Shown one piece after another: positions 39,301 to 49,978 of a stretch of 64,000 bases of DNA. Within the stretch, counting starts at the first letter, position 1; the number at the start of each line of letters is the position of its first letter. The notes under the pieces were generated by a model, which saw nothing but the letters and a program-made list of their open reading frames with translations, searched no databases and had not been told where the DNA came from. The stretch lies in NCBI GenBank assembly GCA_030407085.1, contig CM059587.1:25951001-26015000 (forward strand), in the 5' to 3' direction. Both the position numbers and the translations under genes were made by a program. The stretch comes from Trichopria drosophilae. Its lineage: Eukaryota; Arthropoda; Insecta; Hymenoptera; Diapriidae.

Positions 39301-42300
39301 GACTGGCCATTACTGAATAATTTACCATCGGATTTAGTTAAAAAAATTATGAATGTAAGTAAAGAATTCTACACATTTACTATTTGTTGAAATTTAAAAC
39401 GAATGAGTCAGAATTTATCAAGTGTCACCCTATTTACCAACATCCATGAAAATTAAAAATTGATCTATTTTTATATAGTATTAGACATTAGAAATAAAAT
39501 CCTAAAAGAATTTTTTTAAATTTATTAAAATGAAAAAGTTATGAACAATTTAAGTTTTATGCACCTTTTTTTTTAAATTCACAGTTTTAAGAGAATATAT
39601 TATAAACGAAATCTAATATCGGGATTTTGTTAACAAATGTCTATATTTATAAATGCGCGTCAAAGTTTTGTGACGTGTATGTACTTAAAATTGAAGAGAC
39701 AGAATCCATCTCAAATCGAACAGCGAGTCCGATCACAAGTCATGAAATCAAATGATTTTGAAATATATTACTTTTCAATGAAAATAAGGCGACCCGTATT
39801 TTACAGTTTTAAATTTTTTTCTTACAAAGGTGTGATTTTTTGAAGTTTTAACGATTAAAACTGAAATAGTGAAAAAACGGCAAGAAAAAAAATTCAAATT
39901 AAGCCACTGTCAAATGTAATGTTTATTTCACTTTTTCTTTTTTTGGGTTAATAGCCCACACCATCCTCTTGAAATGTAAGCTAAGAAAATATGTTAAAGT
40001 TGACATTTAACAAAATGGCGGCTGTTTTTCGAAAAAAATTAACCCGTTTCGTCCTGAAATGCCGTAAATTTTGACTTCTTTTCATCAGGTGCTTTCTTAG
40101 AGAAAAAAAATCACTCAACCGTTTTGATATAACATACTTATTGTATTTTTTCTCGAACTTTCTAAATCCGGTTTAAGATTGACCATATCTGCCGCCATTT
40201 TTTTACTATGGCGGTTTAAACATAAAAAAAATTGTGAATTTTGAAAAAATTTCTTCAAATAATCGTATTTTTTAAACCGTGTTTGGAACAAGTTAAGTCT
40301 CTGTATCTGGTGGAGTGATTAGTTACACTAAAAGATGGGATGGTTATTAATTCTCCATTCAAAATGGCAGCTTCAAAATGGCGGTTCTCAGTCAAAATTT
40401 TGTTGAAAAATTTCTGGACGATCTAAAAGGTACGAACTTTTTAAAAAAAATGTTGAGAATGAAAAGTTCTTAGAATTCGTTGAGAAATATAGTGGAATTT
40501 TTTCAGATTTTTTAAATTAAGTTTTGAGAAATTTTTTTCAACATTTTTTTCAACATTTTTTTCAACATTTTTTTCAAAATTGTAACTTATTTACGAAAAA
40601 TTCTGAAAAAAATTTAGTACATTCTGTGATAAATTCTAAGAGTTTTTTGTTCTTTGCAATTCTTTCTAAAAGTTGATTGTTTTCGAGGAAATGAATTTCA
40701 AATATTATAGTTTAAGATTTTTCTTTCTCGAAAACTATCAACTTTTGGGAAAAAATGCATAAAATAAAAAACTCTTAGAATTCATCAGAGAATGCACTAA
40801 ATTTTGTTCAGAATTTTTCAAACAAAAATTACAATTTTAAAAAGAATTTTGAAAAAAATTTGTCAAAAATTCATTTAAAAAATCTGAAAAAAATCCACTA
40901 TATTACTCGGCGAATTCTAAGAATTTTTTATTCTTAGCATTTTTTAAAACAAGCTCATAATTGTTCAGTTAGAGCGTCCAGAAATTTTTCAACAAAATGT
41001 TCACTGAGAACCGCCATTTTGAAGCCGCCATTTTGAATGGTGAATTAATAACAATTCTATCTTTTAGTATAACTATTTACTCCACCAGATACAGAGATTC
41101 AGCATGATTCAAACACGGTTTCCTGTTCAAAAATACGATTATTTGAAGAAATTTTTTCAAAATTCACGATTTTTTTATGTTTAAACCGCCATAGTAAAAA
41201 TATGGCGGCAGATATGGTCAATCTGAAACCGGATTTAGAAAGTTCGAGAAAAAATACAATAGGTGTGGTTATATATATCAAAACGATTGAGTGACTTTCT
41301 CCATGAGAAAGCACCTGATGAAACCAAGTCAAAATTTACGGCATTTCAGGACGAAACAGTTAAAATTACATTTACACAAAAACCCCATCGTTTTTTTTTG
41401 CTCTTGATTTTTTTTAGACTTCTAGCATTATAACCTACATATACCACGTGGTTTTATTGTGTGCCCGACATTTGTAAAGTAAAGGGAATTTTTTTTATTT
41501 AACTTTTTTTTTATTTATCGCGTAAAAGTTTTTGGGCAATCCTGTAGAGGAATTGATAATATTTTCCCCTATATGTTTTTCGGGTCGCTGATTACAAATC
41601 CGGGGATATATTTTCGAAATTCAAGATGGCGACTCTAAAATGGCGGACGCCTAACCGTAAATTTACCTTCTTTGCAAATTAAAAAATGTTATCGCATTCT
41701 ACGTGAAATTCTGAATAAAAATGTCTGGTATGATTTTCTTCTCAGTTGCAGAGAAAAAAAATGCTGTTGAATGCGGATTATCTTGTCATTATAATCCGTA
41801 TATTTTTAATTGTTTCTAGTGTCTCTGATTACAAATCCCAGATCATATTTGCGAAATTCAATATGGCGGATTCAAAATGACGAACGTCTAAACAGAAAAA
41901 TTTTACGTGATAAATAAAAAAAAATGAAATAAAAAAAAATCCCTTTACTTTACAAATGTTGGGCACACAATAAAACCACATGGTATATGTAGGTTATAAT
42001 GCTAGAAGTCTAAAAAAAAATCAAGAGCAAACAAACGATGGGGTTTTTGTGTAAATGTAATTTTAATTTTTTTCGAAAAACAGCCACCATTTTGTTAAAT
42101 GTCAACTTTAACAAATTTTCTTAGATTACATTTCAAGAGGATGGTATGGGCTATTAACCCAAAAAAGAAAAAGTGAAATAAACATATTGCATTTGACAGT
42201 GGTTTAATTTGAAATTTTTTGCTCGCCGTTTTTTCACTATTTCAGTTTTAATCATTAAAACTTCAAAAAATCACAACTTTGTAAAAAAAAATTATTTTTC

Positions 42301-43169
42301 AAAACTGTAAAATACGGGTCGCCTTATTTTCATTGAAAAGTAATATATTTCAAAATCATTTGATTTCATGACTTGTGATCGGACTCGCTGTTCGATTTGA
42401 GATGGATTCGGTCAAGAATACTGACATTTTTTGTTCGTACTTCACCTTGAAAGTATACGGTGTAGTAATATAAAAGAAAAAATTTATTTTGCGATTTGGA
42501 ACAGTCAAATAACTATTTGTTAATAAAAAAATGTTGATTTATGCATAAAAAAATACAATTTTTAAAACATTGTATTTTAAAATATAGACATTCGTTAACA
42601 AAATCCCGATATTAGACTTGGTTTATAATATATTCTCTTAAAACTGTGAATTTAAAAATAAAAGATGCATAAAACTTAAATTGTTCATAACTTTTTTATT
42701 TTAATAAATTAAAAAAAAATCCTGTTAGGATTTTATTTCTAATGTCTAATACTATATGGAAATAGATGATTTTTAAATTTTCTTGTTGGTGAAATAGTGG
42801 GCTAGTTCATAAATTCTGGCTCTAATAAAATAAGTTAATAAATTGAAAGGCATTAATAATGGAAAATATGCTTTAATTTGTTAGACAAATACCACATCAC
42901 CAAATCGAATAAAAGAAATAGGAAAAGTATTAGAAATGAGTTTTGCCACAGTGAGATTAGTCAATGAAGGTAAAATAGACTACGAAAAACAAGCTCTGAA
43001 GAATCTGGTGCGGGTCATCGAAACAATTGCGAAATACGCTTCGCTCCCATACAGTGCAGAAAGTCAAGCAGCGATTGATGAACTAGGCATCATTTTCACA
43101 CAACATTATGGTATTAAATTCGAAATCCCCGAAAAATGCAGTCAAATCAATTCTGTAGGGCAGTCGTGA
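33372..43169 (+). CDS. Smyd4: SET and MYND domain-containing protein 4-like methyltransferase, complete
   Basis: SMYD proteins are S-adenosylmethionine-dependent lysine methyltransferases whose SET domain is split by a MYND zinc finger; substrates of the SMYD4 group are poorly known. Coding exons are 33372-34383, 38514-38791, 38865-39065, 39193-39354 and 42885-43169, giving 645 residues; phases 1, 0, 0, 0 all join. The start is the first ATG of the frame (MTMEVNSVL); a 5' UTR intron may end at 33308. Residues 30-180 form the TPR-like helical region, with an AWVLYSKSIAFAP..SSYERRSALLSHL pattern close to human SMYD4. The SET N-part is at about 197-237 (IRPGEILALEKPF). The MYND finger is at 249-288 (CWHC, CDNC, CSEEC, H..EC). 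SET core: LLNHSCNPNV in exon 3 and DSYGP in exon 4. Post-SET: CDCTSC. The C-terminal region is shorter than in human. The last intron holds the large palindrome. Confidence 0.93.
35808..36360. mobile_element. CCCAGCAATCGA-ended MITE, copy 2
   Basis: The left end CCCAGCAATCGAGATTGGAT is identical to copy 1; the right end is a decayed ATTTGATTGCTGTG. It is 553 bp long and shares most of the interior of copy 1 but has fewer 92 bp units. Confidence 0.75.
37798..38090 (+). repeat. tRNA-derived SINE, copy 2
   Basis: It begins ACTAAACCCGCATTTATC like copy 1 and has an A box TAGCATAGTGG near 37877 and a B box GGTTCGATCC near 37930, with an AT-rich tail. Similarity to copy 1 extends to AATTCGTC. It is oriented like Smyd4. 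Confidence 0.65.
38331..38394. mobile_element. 64 bp mini-MITE, CCCAGCAAAC ends
   Basis: The ends CCCAGCAAACTCAAAAGTAA and, inverted, CCCTGCAAACACAGAAAGTAA cover most of the element, leaving only a short loop. It lies 120 bp before the second Smyd4 coding exon. Confidence 0.55.
40043..41359. mobile_element. TTAA-flanked palindromic element nested in the foldback
   Basis: TTAA lies at 40039-40042 and 41360-41363. Ends are CCCGTTTCGTCCTGAAATGC and, inverted, CTGTTTCGTCCTGAAATGCC. The arms fold on each other with a centre near 40700 (CGTATTTTTTAAACCGTG-type and AACTTTTAGAAAG-type blocks). It is 1317 bp long. The uninterrupted target sequence survives in the other arm of the host palindrome. Confidence 0.8.
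40525..40580 (+). repeat. CAACATTTTTTT short tandem repeat
   Basis: Four near-identical copies of TTTTTTTCAACA of about 12 bp run in tandem inside the nested TTAA element. Confidence 0.7.
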
Positions 43170-43379
43170 CGATCCCGTCAAAGATGTAGAAAATTATGTT
43201 TTGTTGATTTTTTTAATTTTTGGCATATTTTACACTCCCTAAAACGAATTGTATTTGTAAAAAAGGAAATTGTATTTTTTTGTTGTTTAGTATTATTAAA
43301 TTTTCCAGAACTTTACTAATAATGAAAATGCAGGAAAATCGCATTTATTATTCATTACAATCTGGAAAGTTTAGTACAG

Positions 43380-43385
43380 AATAAA
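43380..43385 (+). promoter_or_regulatory. Smyd4: Likely Smyd4 polyadenylation signal
   Basis: AATAAA lies 211 nt past the stop codon and is the first clear hexamer downstream. Confidence 0.45.
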
Positions 43386-44148
43386 ATAGATATACATAGG
43401 CAGAATTTATTTCTACATCGGTAAGGATTAAATCTGAACATGAATATCTTATAGGGATAATTATACAAGATTTGATAGTGACTAAAGAAACATAGTTTTA
43501 GAATTGTGTAGCCAATAAACATTAAGCTAAGTTTGCAAAATGTAGTTTTTTCAAACATGTACAGTTTGATCGTGGAAATCAGAAGAGACCTATATAATTT
43601 AATATCGTAATATTTACGATTACGATTTAAGCAGGGAGAGTTTATTACTTCTCTTATAAGATGTAATCATAAAGAAGACTGTTGTAACTAGATAATCAGT
43701 ATATACAAATGGTAAAATGTCTAAGGGCTTTTTATTTCCTTTACGAATCTCGCTGTTTCCTCTGTGCATTCCCCTTCCTGATCGAATTAATTTTTTACTT
43801 ATTCCGGTCATTTGCGTCAACAAAATATATGCAAAGTCAGATACATTTTACCACTTTTTTATTAACTCGTATTCTTGTCTGTCTCTCTGTTTGTCCGGTG
43901 CAAATCTTGTAATCGATTTTAAACTAACTTACCGATGAGCTAGAGACTTGAAACTTTTAGGATAGCCCAAAATTGGATGACAATGCATTCCTTTACCGTT
44001 TATTACAAGTTTCAATCAGTTTTAACAACATTTTCAGCAAATTTAAATTTTATATAAAAAAAAAAAATAAGTTTAAACAAAAAAAATGCGCTTATTTTCC
44101 GTTCTTGATTGAATCTCCACTGACGTCATTAATTCCCTTGCCTATATA

Positions 44149-44582
44149 CAGTAGTTCTCCCCTTATTCTAATTTGTCCAGTCAGGCAAGATGGCGGCCTT
44201 CTTCCCTTATTCTAATTTTCTCCTCTCCCCCACTACTCAAATTCTTGTTTCACTTTTTTCTCCAAACATTCAACATAAATAAGTACCTTGGCCTTTATCC
44301 AAACATTCAACGTGAATAATTTACATACAAACCACTGTGACACATCGATTAATTTACGGATGTGTACAAATAATTTTATTTAGGGGTTATGTTTTCATTC
44401 CTCCTATAAGGCATACGCATAGATACATACCGTAAACCGTACCTATACATACGTACATAAATTCTACACATGCACATAAAGCGGCAGGCGTGGTGGGGAG
44501 AACGCGTGAGGGGAAATATTAAAATACGAGAAGGGAAAAAATTGCAATAAGAGAAGAAATTAGAATAAGGGGAGAACTACTA
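44149..44582. mobile_element. CAGTAG-ended MITE, TTATTCTAATT type, copy 2
   Basis: TA precedes CAGTAGTTCTCCCCTTATTC; the right side reads GAATAAGGGGAGAACTACTA, a clean inverse. The interior shares CAAGATGGCGGCC and repeated TTATTCTAATTT with the copy at 31649. It is 434 bp, non-coding. Confidence 0.75.
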
Positions 44583-44832
44583 TCCACGACGGCAAGTGGA
44601 GCAGTAGTGAATTAGTGTCATAATATAAGTGCTGCAACAGCTCACGGATTCTGGCGTGAGAAAACCTCGTCAGGATTCTCAACAATTCTGGACGGTGTAA
44701 GCCACCAGAGGAGACTGACATCTAAAACCACTTGCATATTCTTTTCATATTGAAACTGCTCTTTTCACATTGTTTATAAATGTAATAGTTTAAAATCGAT
44801 TGTAAAATTTGACTTATTAAAACTAAAAGGCA

Positions 44833-45330
44833 GAAAATAATTAATAAATAAAAAATTCTTTTTAAACCCACGTTTTTATAAATTGACTAAAAAGGATAAA
44901 ATAATTTTTCCCATCCACACAGGTCACTAATACCATGCCGAAATAAATACGCATTCATTTTTCATTTTATTAGGAAATAAAATATTTGTACGACTTAAAA
45001 TGGAAAACGTGGGGCGCAATAGAAGTAACAGAAATGACTAGCATGTCTAAACTAGCGTGTCATATTGTTCATTTAAGCATAAATTTCTCATTTGTTATTG
45101 TTCGTCGAGGAGGGAGAAGGAGTCATTTCTGTTACCTCTATTGCGCCCCACGTTTTCCATTTTAAGTCTTACAAATATTTTATTCCCTAATAAAATGAAA
45201 AATTATTGCGTATTTATTTCAGCATGGTATTAGTGACCTGTGTGGATGGGAAAAATTATTTTATCCTTTTTAGTCCATTTATAAAAACGTGGTTTTTAAA
45301 AAGAATTTTGTATTTATTAATTATTTATTA
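44833..45330. repeat. Near-perfect long hairpin, about 207 bp arms
   Basis: The left arm 44833-45039 and right arm 45121-45330 are inverted copies with few mismatches (for example AAAATGGAAAACGTGGGGCG in both, and one mismatch over the inner 43 bp). The loop is about 80 bp. It may be a foldback transposon. It has no coding capacity. Confidence 0.8.
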
Positions 45331-45404
45331 ATCAAGCAAATATAGAACATTTTGACACTTTATCTTGTAGTTTTCGAGAGTGTTCTTTCGAATCTGACCT
45401 GTAT

Positions 45405-46180
45405 TTGCGGGCCAAAAAAGCGTCATTTCGACATTCTGAGCGAATTTCGTGATCCCGAAATTTTTCGCCTCCGGCAATCGATCGCGTCCAACTTTTGTTC
45501 TATGGCACCAAATCGTACACAGTTGGGCTTGAAATGCGTGTCGCGACGTGTTCCACAAAACCATGACGTAATTTGATTGCAAAATCCCAATCGTCAGTAT
45601 TAAAACACCCTTAAACCCCGAAAATTTTCTATTTTGTCTTGTAAATATTTGCCAATTTTTCACTAAAATTGCGATAAAGTTTTCAATTTTTAGGCCATCG
45701 ATATGCAGCAGGGTCAGAATTGATTACATTTTCGCGCTGAATAGAATGCTGCTTGAGTTTTTTACGTAGCTCAATCCGTACACACGCTATGGAATCGGTA
45801 ACAAAGAGAAAAAAAACAGTGAAAATTGGCAAAAAAAAATTTGTTGACGTTTAAAGTCGAAAAAGTTTAAATGTCGATTTCTAGGCCAAAAATGCGTTAT
45901 TTTGACATTCTGAGCGAATTTTGTGATCCCGAAATATTTTGCGAATTTTCGCCTCCGACAATCGATCGCGTCCAACTTTTGTTCTATGGCACCAAATCGA
46001 ACACAGTTGGGCTTGAAATGCGTGTCGCGACGTGTTCCACAAAATTATGACTTAATTTGATTGAAAAATCCCAATGGTCAGTGTTAAAACACCCTTAACC
46101 CCCGAAATTTTTCTCTTGTCTCTTTTGTAAATATTTGCCAATTTTTCACTAAAATTGCGATAAAGTTTGTAATTTTTAGT
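45405..46180 (+). repeat. Direct repeat, about 280 bp copies 474 bp apart
   Basis: The block with TCTGAGCGAATTTYGTGATC, CAATCGATCGCGTCCAACTT and ACACAGTTGGGCTTGAAATG appears at about 45437-45690 and again at about 45911-46175. Both copies are on the same strand and highly similar. The function is unknown; an LTR-like or tandem duplicate origin is possible but no coding domain lies between. Confidence 0.7.
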
Positions 46181-46213
46181 GCTGCTTGATTTTTTACGTA
46201 GCTCAATCCGGGC

Positions 46214-46600
46214 GAACCGACAGCTGAGGCGGAGACGAATGCGGGCCCGGATTCGGCGGGAAAAATCCTGTCGAAACCACCCTGCCCCGTGTCTGTAGAT
46301 TAAAAATTCAGAATGTTAGCATCCCTAGCCAACGAACCGACAGAACTACGGCGGAAACGGCCACGGGCTCGAATTCGGCGGGAAAAATCCTTTCGAACCA
46401 CCCGCCCCGTGTCCATACAATCAGAATGCAGTGCCTTAGCATCTCTAGACGGCGAACCGACAGAGCTATTAGGCGTGACAAACCGAAGAGAACCCAGAAC
46501 CCGCGGAGTCGATACATTCAAAATTGTGGAAGTTAGTGTCGTCTGACGGCGATTGGACAGAGCTACGGCAAAATGGTCGAACCTTCGAATTCGGCGGGGA
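46214..46600 (+). repeat. 120 bp GC-rich minisatellite
   Basis: GAACCGACAG starts units at 46214, 46334 and 46454, exactly 120 bp apart. A shorter fourth unit (GGACAGAGCTACGG) follows about 97 bp on. Units share ATTCGGCGGGAAAAATCC and GCCCCGTGTC. It is much GC-richer than its surroundings. Confidence 0.8.
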
Positions 46601-47230
46601 ACATCCAGTAAAACCCGCCATGCGCTGTGTTGATTCGGTTATACGACTTATTATCCTCGGACAAAATATCCGAGACAAAATACCCGCCTGACCAAATATC
46701 CGCAGACAAAATTTCATCCGACCGGGAAACATTGTAGACTCCAAGTATAATCGTTTGTCCCTTGAGCTTTCTCATCCTCGCAGTGCCTACTGGGGGGAGG
46801 GGATAGGGTCCACCAGACCCCCTCTTTGGAAACTAACCTAACCTAAAAGTCACAGAACCTATTTGCCCCTCCTTTTTTCCGTATTGTAGAGTTTGCCCCT
46901 TACAGGGGCAAATTCAAGCCCGGACCGGGAAAGCACCAATGCTTGGACCTTAAATGCACCATTAGACATAAATGTTTCCCCCGTTTGAACCCCGAGAAAG
47001 TAAAGTTAGTTCTTCCCTACTCGTCTTTTCCTTCATATCCTAAAACTTTTGTTGTTGCAGAATCAAACTTCTATGTTTGGGTAAGATTTTGGGTAGATTT
47101 CCTGATCTTTACTTTTTTTTCCAGAAGATCTGCCTTTCTCCTCCCTCCAAATCCTATCTTTCCCACGATCTCGGACCGTGGATGCCGGACAATATCCGAG
47201 GTACCACTAGGGGATCGTTTTCTACTTTAA

Positions 47231-48537
47231 TTACTTCGACCCAGACCTTAGGTCTGGACGAAGTATTGAATTTGGTCACTTCGGGCATAAAAATTACCCT
47301 ATAGTTTTTCATCAAATGTCGACGTTTCAGACCCTAAGGAACCCAAATCAACAATAAAAACTAGATGCCTTCGACCCGGGTGCCTACAATTTTGGCTAAA
47401 TTCGTATTGCAGTTCCCTGACGAAAGGCTGATGCTTCCGGGAATATTCCCATTTTAACACTGCCAGGAAAGAAGCGGCAGAGGGTAGTTCTAGCAACGTT
47501 AGGTTCGAGTAGTTTCTATACATATATTGTAACAATATCTTGTTCCTTAAATAGGGTGAATATGCCAATGAATGGACGGTTAAGCATTTTTCACACTTTG
47601 ATCGATTGTAACTTTTGAATTCTTTTATGAAAATTTAATTATGATACCACCATTAGAATCGTTAGACTCTGCTCTTTATGACCGTGTAGTTCAACCTTTG
47701 ATTTTATTTAATTATTAACCTCGTCTTCATACGTTTGTAAAAAAATCCGCTAAACCCCAATGAATAGACGGGTTAAATCAAATGGGACGTTTTCCATAAT
47801 TTTCTACAAATAGAAATATGTAGAAAATTCGTCCATTCATTGGTAGTTGTCCATTCATTGGCATATTCACCCTATATTAAAATTGAAAATGAGCATTTTC
47901 AAAACTTCGACCCCGCCCGCAGGAAATCAGCCGAAGCACTGATAAATGAGCACGTCTTGTTCACACTGATGCTTAAAAAAACGAGGTTTAGTCGAGTTTT
48001 TGACAGGTCAGGTTGCAGGAAAGAAATTTTTTTATATGTGGGACACTTCGGTTTCCGTTTTTTACTGCATTATCGTTGATTTTACGAAGAAATAAATATA
48101 ACCTTTTTTGTAGAGAATTCGATGTTCTATATTTTTTGTTTGAAACATTTTTTTGTACGATTTGTATTTTTTGTTAAAAAATGGAAAAACGTGTTTTTTG
48201 AGCATTTTTTTTGTTAAACCTCCCCATAATCTAGTATGCATTATCTCCAAAAACTAATCAGATCTAAGTTTGGCCAAGAGAAACCCAAATCCGTTTGTAC
48301 TTTTTAAATTCGTCCTGCCAGTCGCGATATATCGCGTATACAAAATTTTGCCCACGGACGGACGGACGGACGGACGTACAACCTAACGGACACCAATTTT
48401 TTTATTGTTGCTTTGGGTTCCTTAGGGCATGAAACGTCGACATTTGATGAAAAACTATAGGGTAATTTTTTGGCGGGAACTGACCAAATTCAATACTTCG
48501 CCAGACCTATGGTCTGGGTCGAAGTAAAATTTGTGTC
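47231..48537. mobile_element. 1.3 kb DNA element with about 130 bp inverted repeats
   Basis: The ends TTACTTCGACCCAGACCTTA and, inverted, TTACTTCGACCCAGACCATA extend through AATTTGGTCA, AAAATTACCCTATAGTTTTT and CAAATGTCGACGTTTC. A GGAC tetranucleotide run lies at about 48356-48376. A smaller MITE (47552-47874) sits inside. No transposase is recognised. Confidence 0.75.
47552..47874. mobile_element. TA-flanked MITE nested in the 1.3 kb element
   Basis: The ends TAGGGTGAATATGCCAATGA and the exact inverse TCATTGGCATATTCACCCTA continue through ATGGAC for about 26 bp. The terminal TA pairs probably represent the target duplication. Non-coding. Confidence 0.8.
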
Positions 48538-48948
48538 CGTGATCTTGTACGTCCGTACGTCCGTGAGCTAATCAACACTTGTATGCTCGATTTAACTGGA
48601 TTTCAAAAAAGTTTGCATTGCAATTTACAGGGCACTATTAAATTCTCATTTATGTAATGTAAACTAAGTTGAAAAACAGTTAAAACAAGCCTACAAGTAT
48701 TGCTTAGCTTAGGCTGATTAAGATCTCAGAAATGTGACCTATTTTTAATTGTGATATAAAACTTTTTATTTCTTTATAGCGGCGGGATTTTTTCCGTGTA
48801 TCATATCTCTCTTTCGATTTCGTATTTAGGATGATGCAAAGTATCATTTGATAGGTAATTTCATAGTCAATATTCATATGCATGTTCTACTTATGGTATA
48901 TGTTTTACAGATGGCCAGCTGTGGCCAATTTAAAAAACTTAAAAAACA

Positions 48949-49978
48949 CGGGGCGAAGCGGCGATATCGGGGTGAAGTGGCGAATCCTTAGTTTTAGAGG
49001 TCTCTGAGACGACTATCATAAAATTAAGTGCAAGTCATAATCTTTTAAGTTATTATGGTTTGTTTTAATAAAAATAAAATTTCCACGTTGGTGGAATGAA
49101 CCTCTTCTGATATATAAAAGTCTACAACAACATTAAAAAAAGAAATTGCATCTGCGGAAGCTTTAAATACTCGTTAAACAAATTAATTAAATTCGGCGTA
49201 TACCCCACCATAGAGAAATCTATAGATTCCCCCTCTCGGCCTACTCGCGTGCATCCCGAGGAGATAGATCGTTGACAGATGTCTTGAGTACGGGGGCTGG
49301 ATTTTCGCATCTAGCAAGATTCAGCCTATTCTGTATAAAAGACTTTCCAACATAAAGAATAATAGTCGGTGTACAAGGCAGATTTGCACCAACAAGCCTT
49401 GCGGATGATTCCAGTAGGTGCAAATCGGGATTAAACGCCAGAGGTGGAGTTCTCTCATTTTTTCAATGAGGAAATTCTGCTTCGTTCGTCTGATGATAAA
49501 AAATAACCTTTTCAATTAAGATTCAAAATCGGTCCAATTTCATAGCGATTGATATAAGTTCCTCCTCGGGAATGCACGCGAGTCGGCCGAGAGGGGGAAT
49601 CTATAAATTTCTCTATGGTGGGGTATAAGCCGAATTTAATTAATTTGTTTAATTTGTTAGAATCCGACCCACGTTATACCTATTCATTATTATTTAAATA
49701 CTTGTATTATATCAGGATCACATATTTTAACTTAGCCTTATAGTTACTCAATGCATTCATCAAAATTGCTCCCTTGAAGCATAATATACTATTAAAAATG
49801 ACATTTCTCGCTCCCAACGGTAGGTAAGAGAACAAAAAATGAAATATCATGCCTCAAAATGTGAAAAATGGTGTAAACAAAAAAACCGCATATGATATTT
49901 GACAATCAGTATGATCGTAATGGAAATATTTGAGATTCGTCACTTCGCATCATTCGCCGCTTCGTCCCGTCTTCCCCT
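48949..49978. mobile_element. GACGAAGCGGCGA-ended element containing a second MITE
   Basis: The left CGGGGCGAAGCGGCGATATC with GTGAAGTGGCGAATCC pairs with the inverted right GGGACGAAGCGGCGAATGAT with GAAGTGACGAATC. The right edge may extend to GGGGAAGACGGG. Inside lies the well-preserved element 49174-49652. Confidence 0.65.
49174..49652. mobile_element. Nested MITE with about 92 bp inverted repeats
   Basis: Both ends read TTAAACAAATTAATTAAATT, then CGGC, TATACCCCACCATAGAGAAA, CCCCCTCTCGGCC and CTCGCGTGCAT, with only a few mismatches over about 92 bp. It is 479 bp long, non-coding. Confidence 0.8.

Larger units (their letters stand above)
39410..42820. mobile_element. 3.4 kb foldback (palindromic) element in last Smyd4 intron
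   Basis: The left end CAGAATTTATCAAGTGTCAC pairs with the inverted right end CAGAATTTATGAACTAGCCC. Pairing continues inward in blocks: AATATCGGGATTTTGTTAAC at 39618 with about 42595, GAGTCCGATCACAAGTCATG at 39725 with about 42371, and TTGACATTTAACAAAATGG at about 40000 with 42100. After skipping an inserted TTAA element (40043-41359), pairing resumes at 41364 with 42060 and runs to a centre near 41720. The loop carries ATGGCGG-motif blocks. No transposase is seen. Confidence 0.75.

Noticed and set aside
46313..46546. Overlapping ORFs on both strands in the GC-rich tract
   Set aside because: They follow a 120 bp minisatellite; open frames in several phases arise from composition and repetition.
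46640..46760. Short repeated GACAAAATATCCG words as a possible CRISPR-like or regulatory array
   Set aside because: Spacing is irregular, units are few and diverged, and the genome is eukaryotic.
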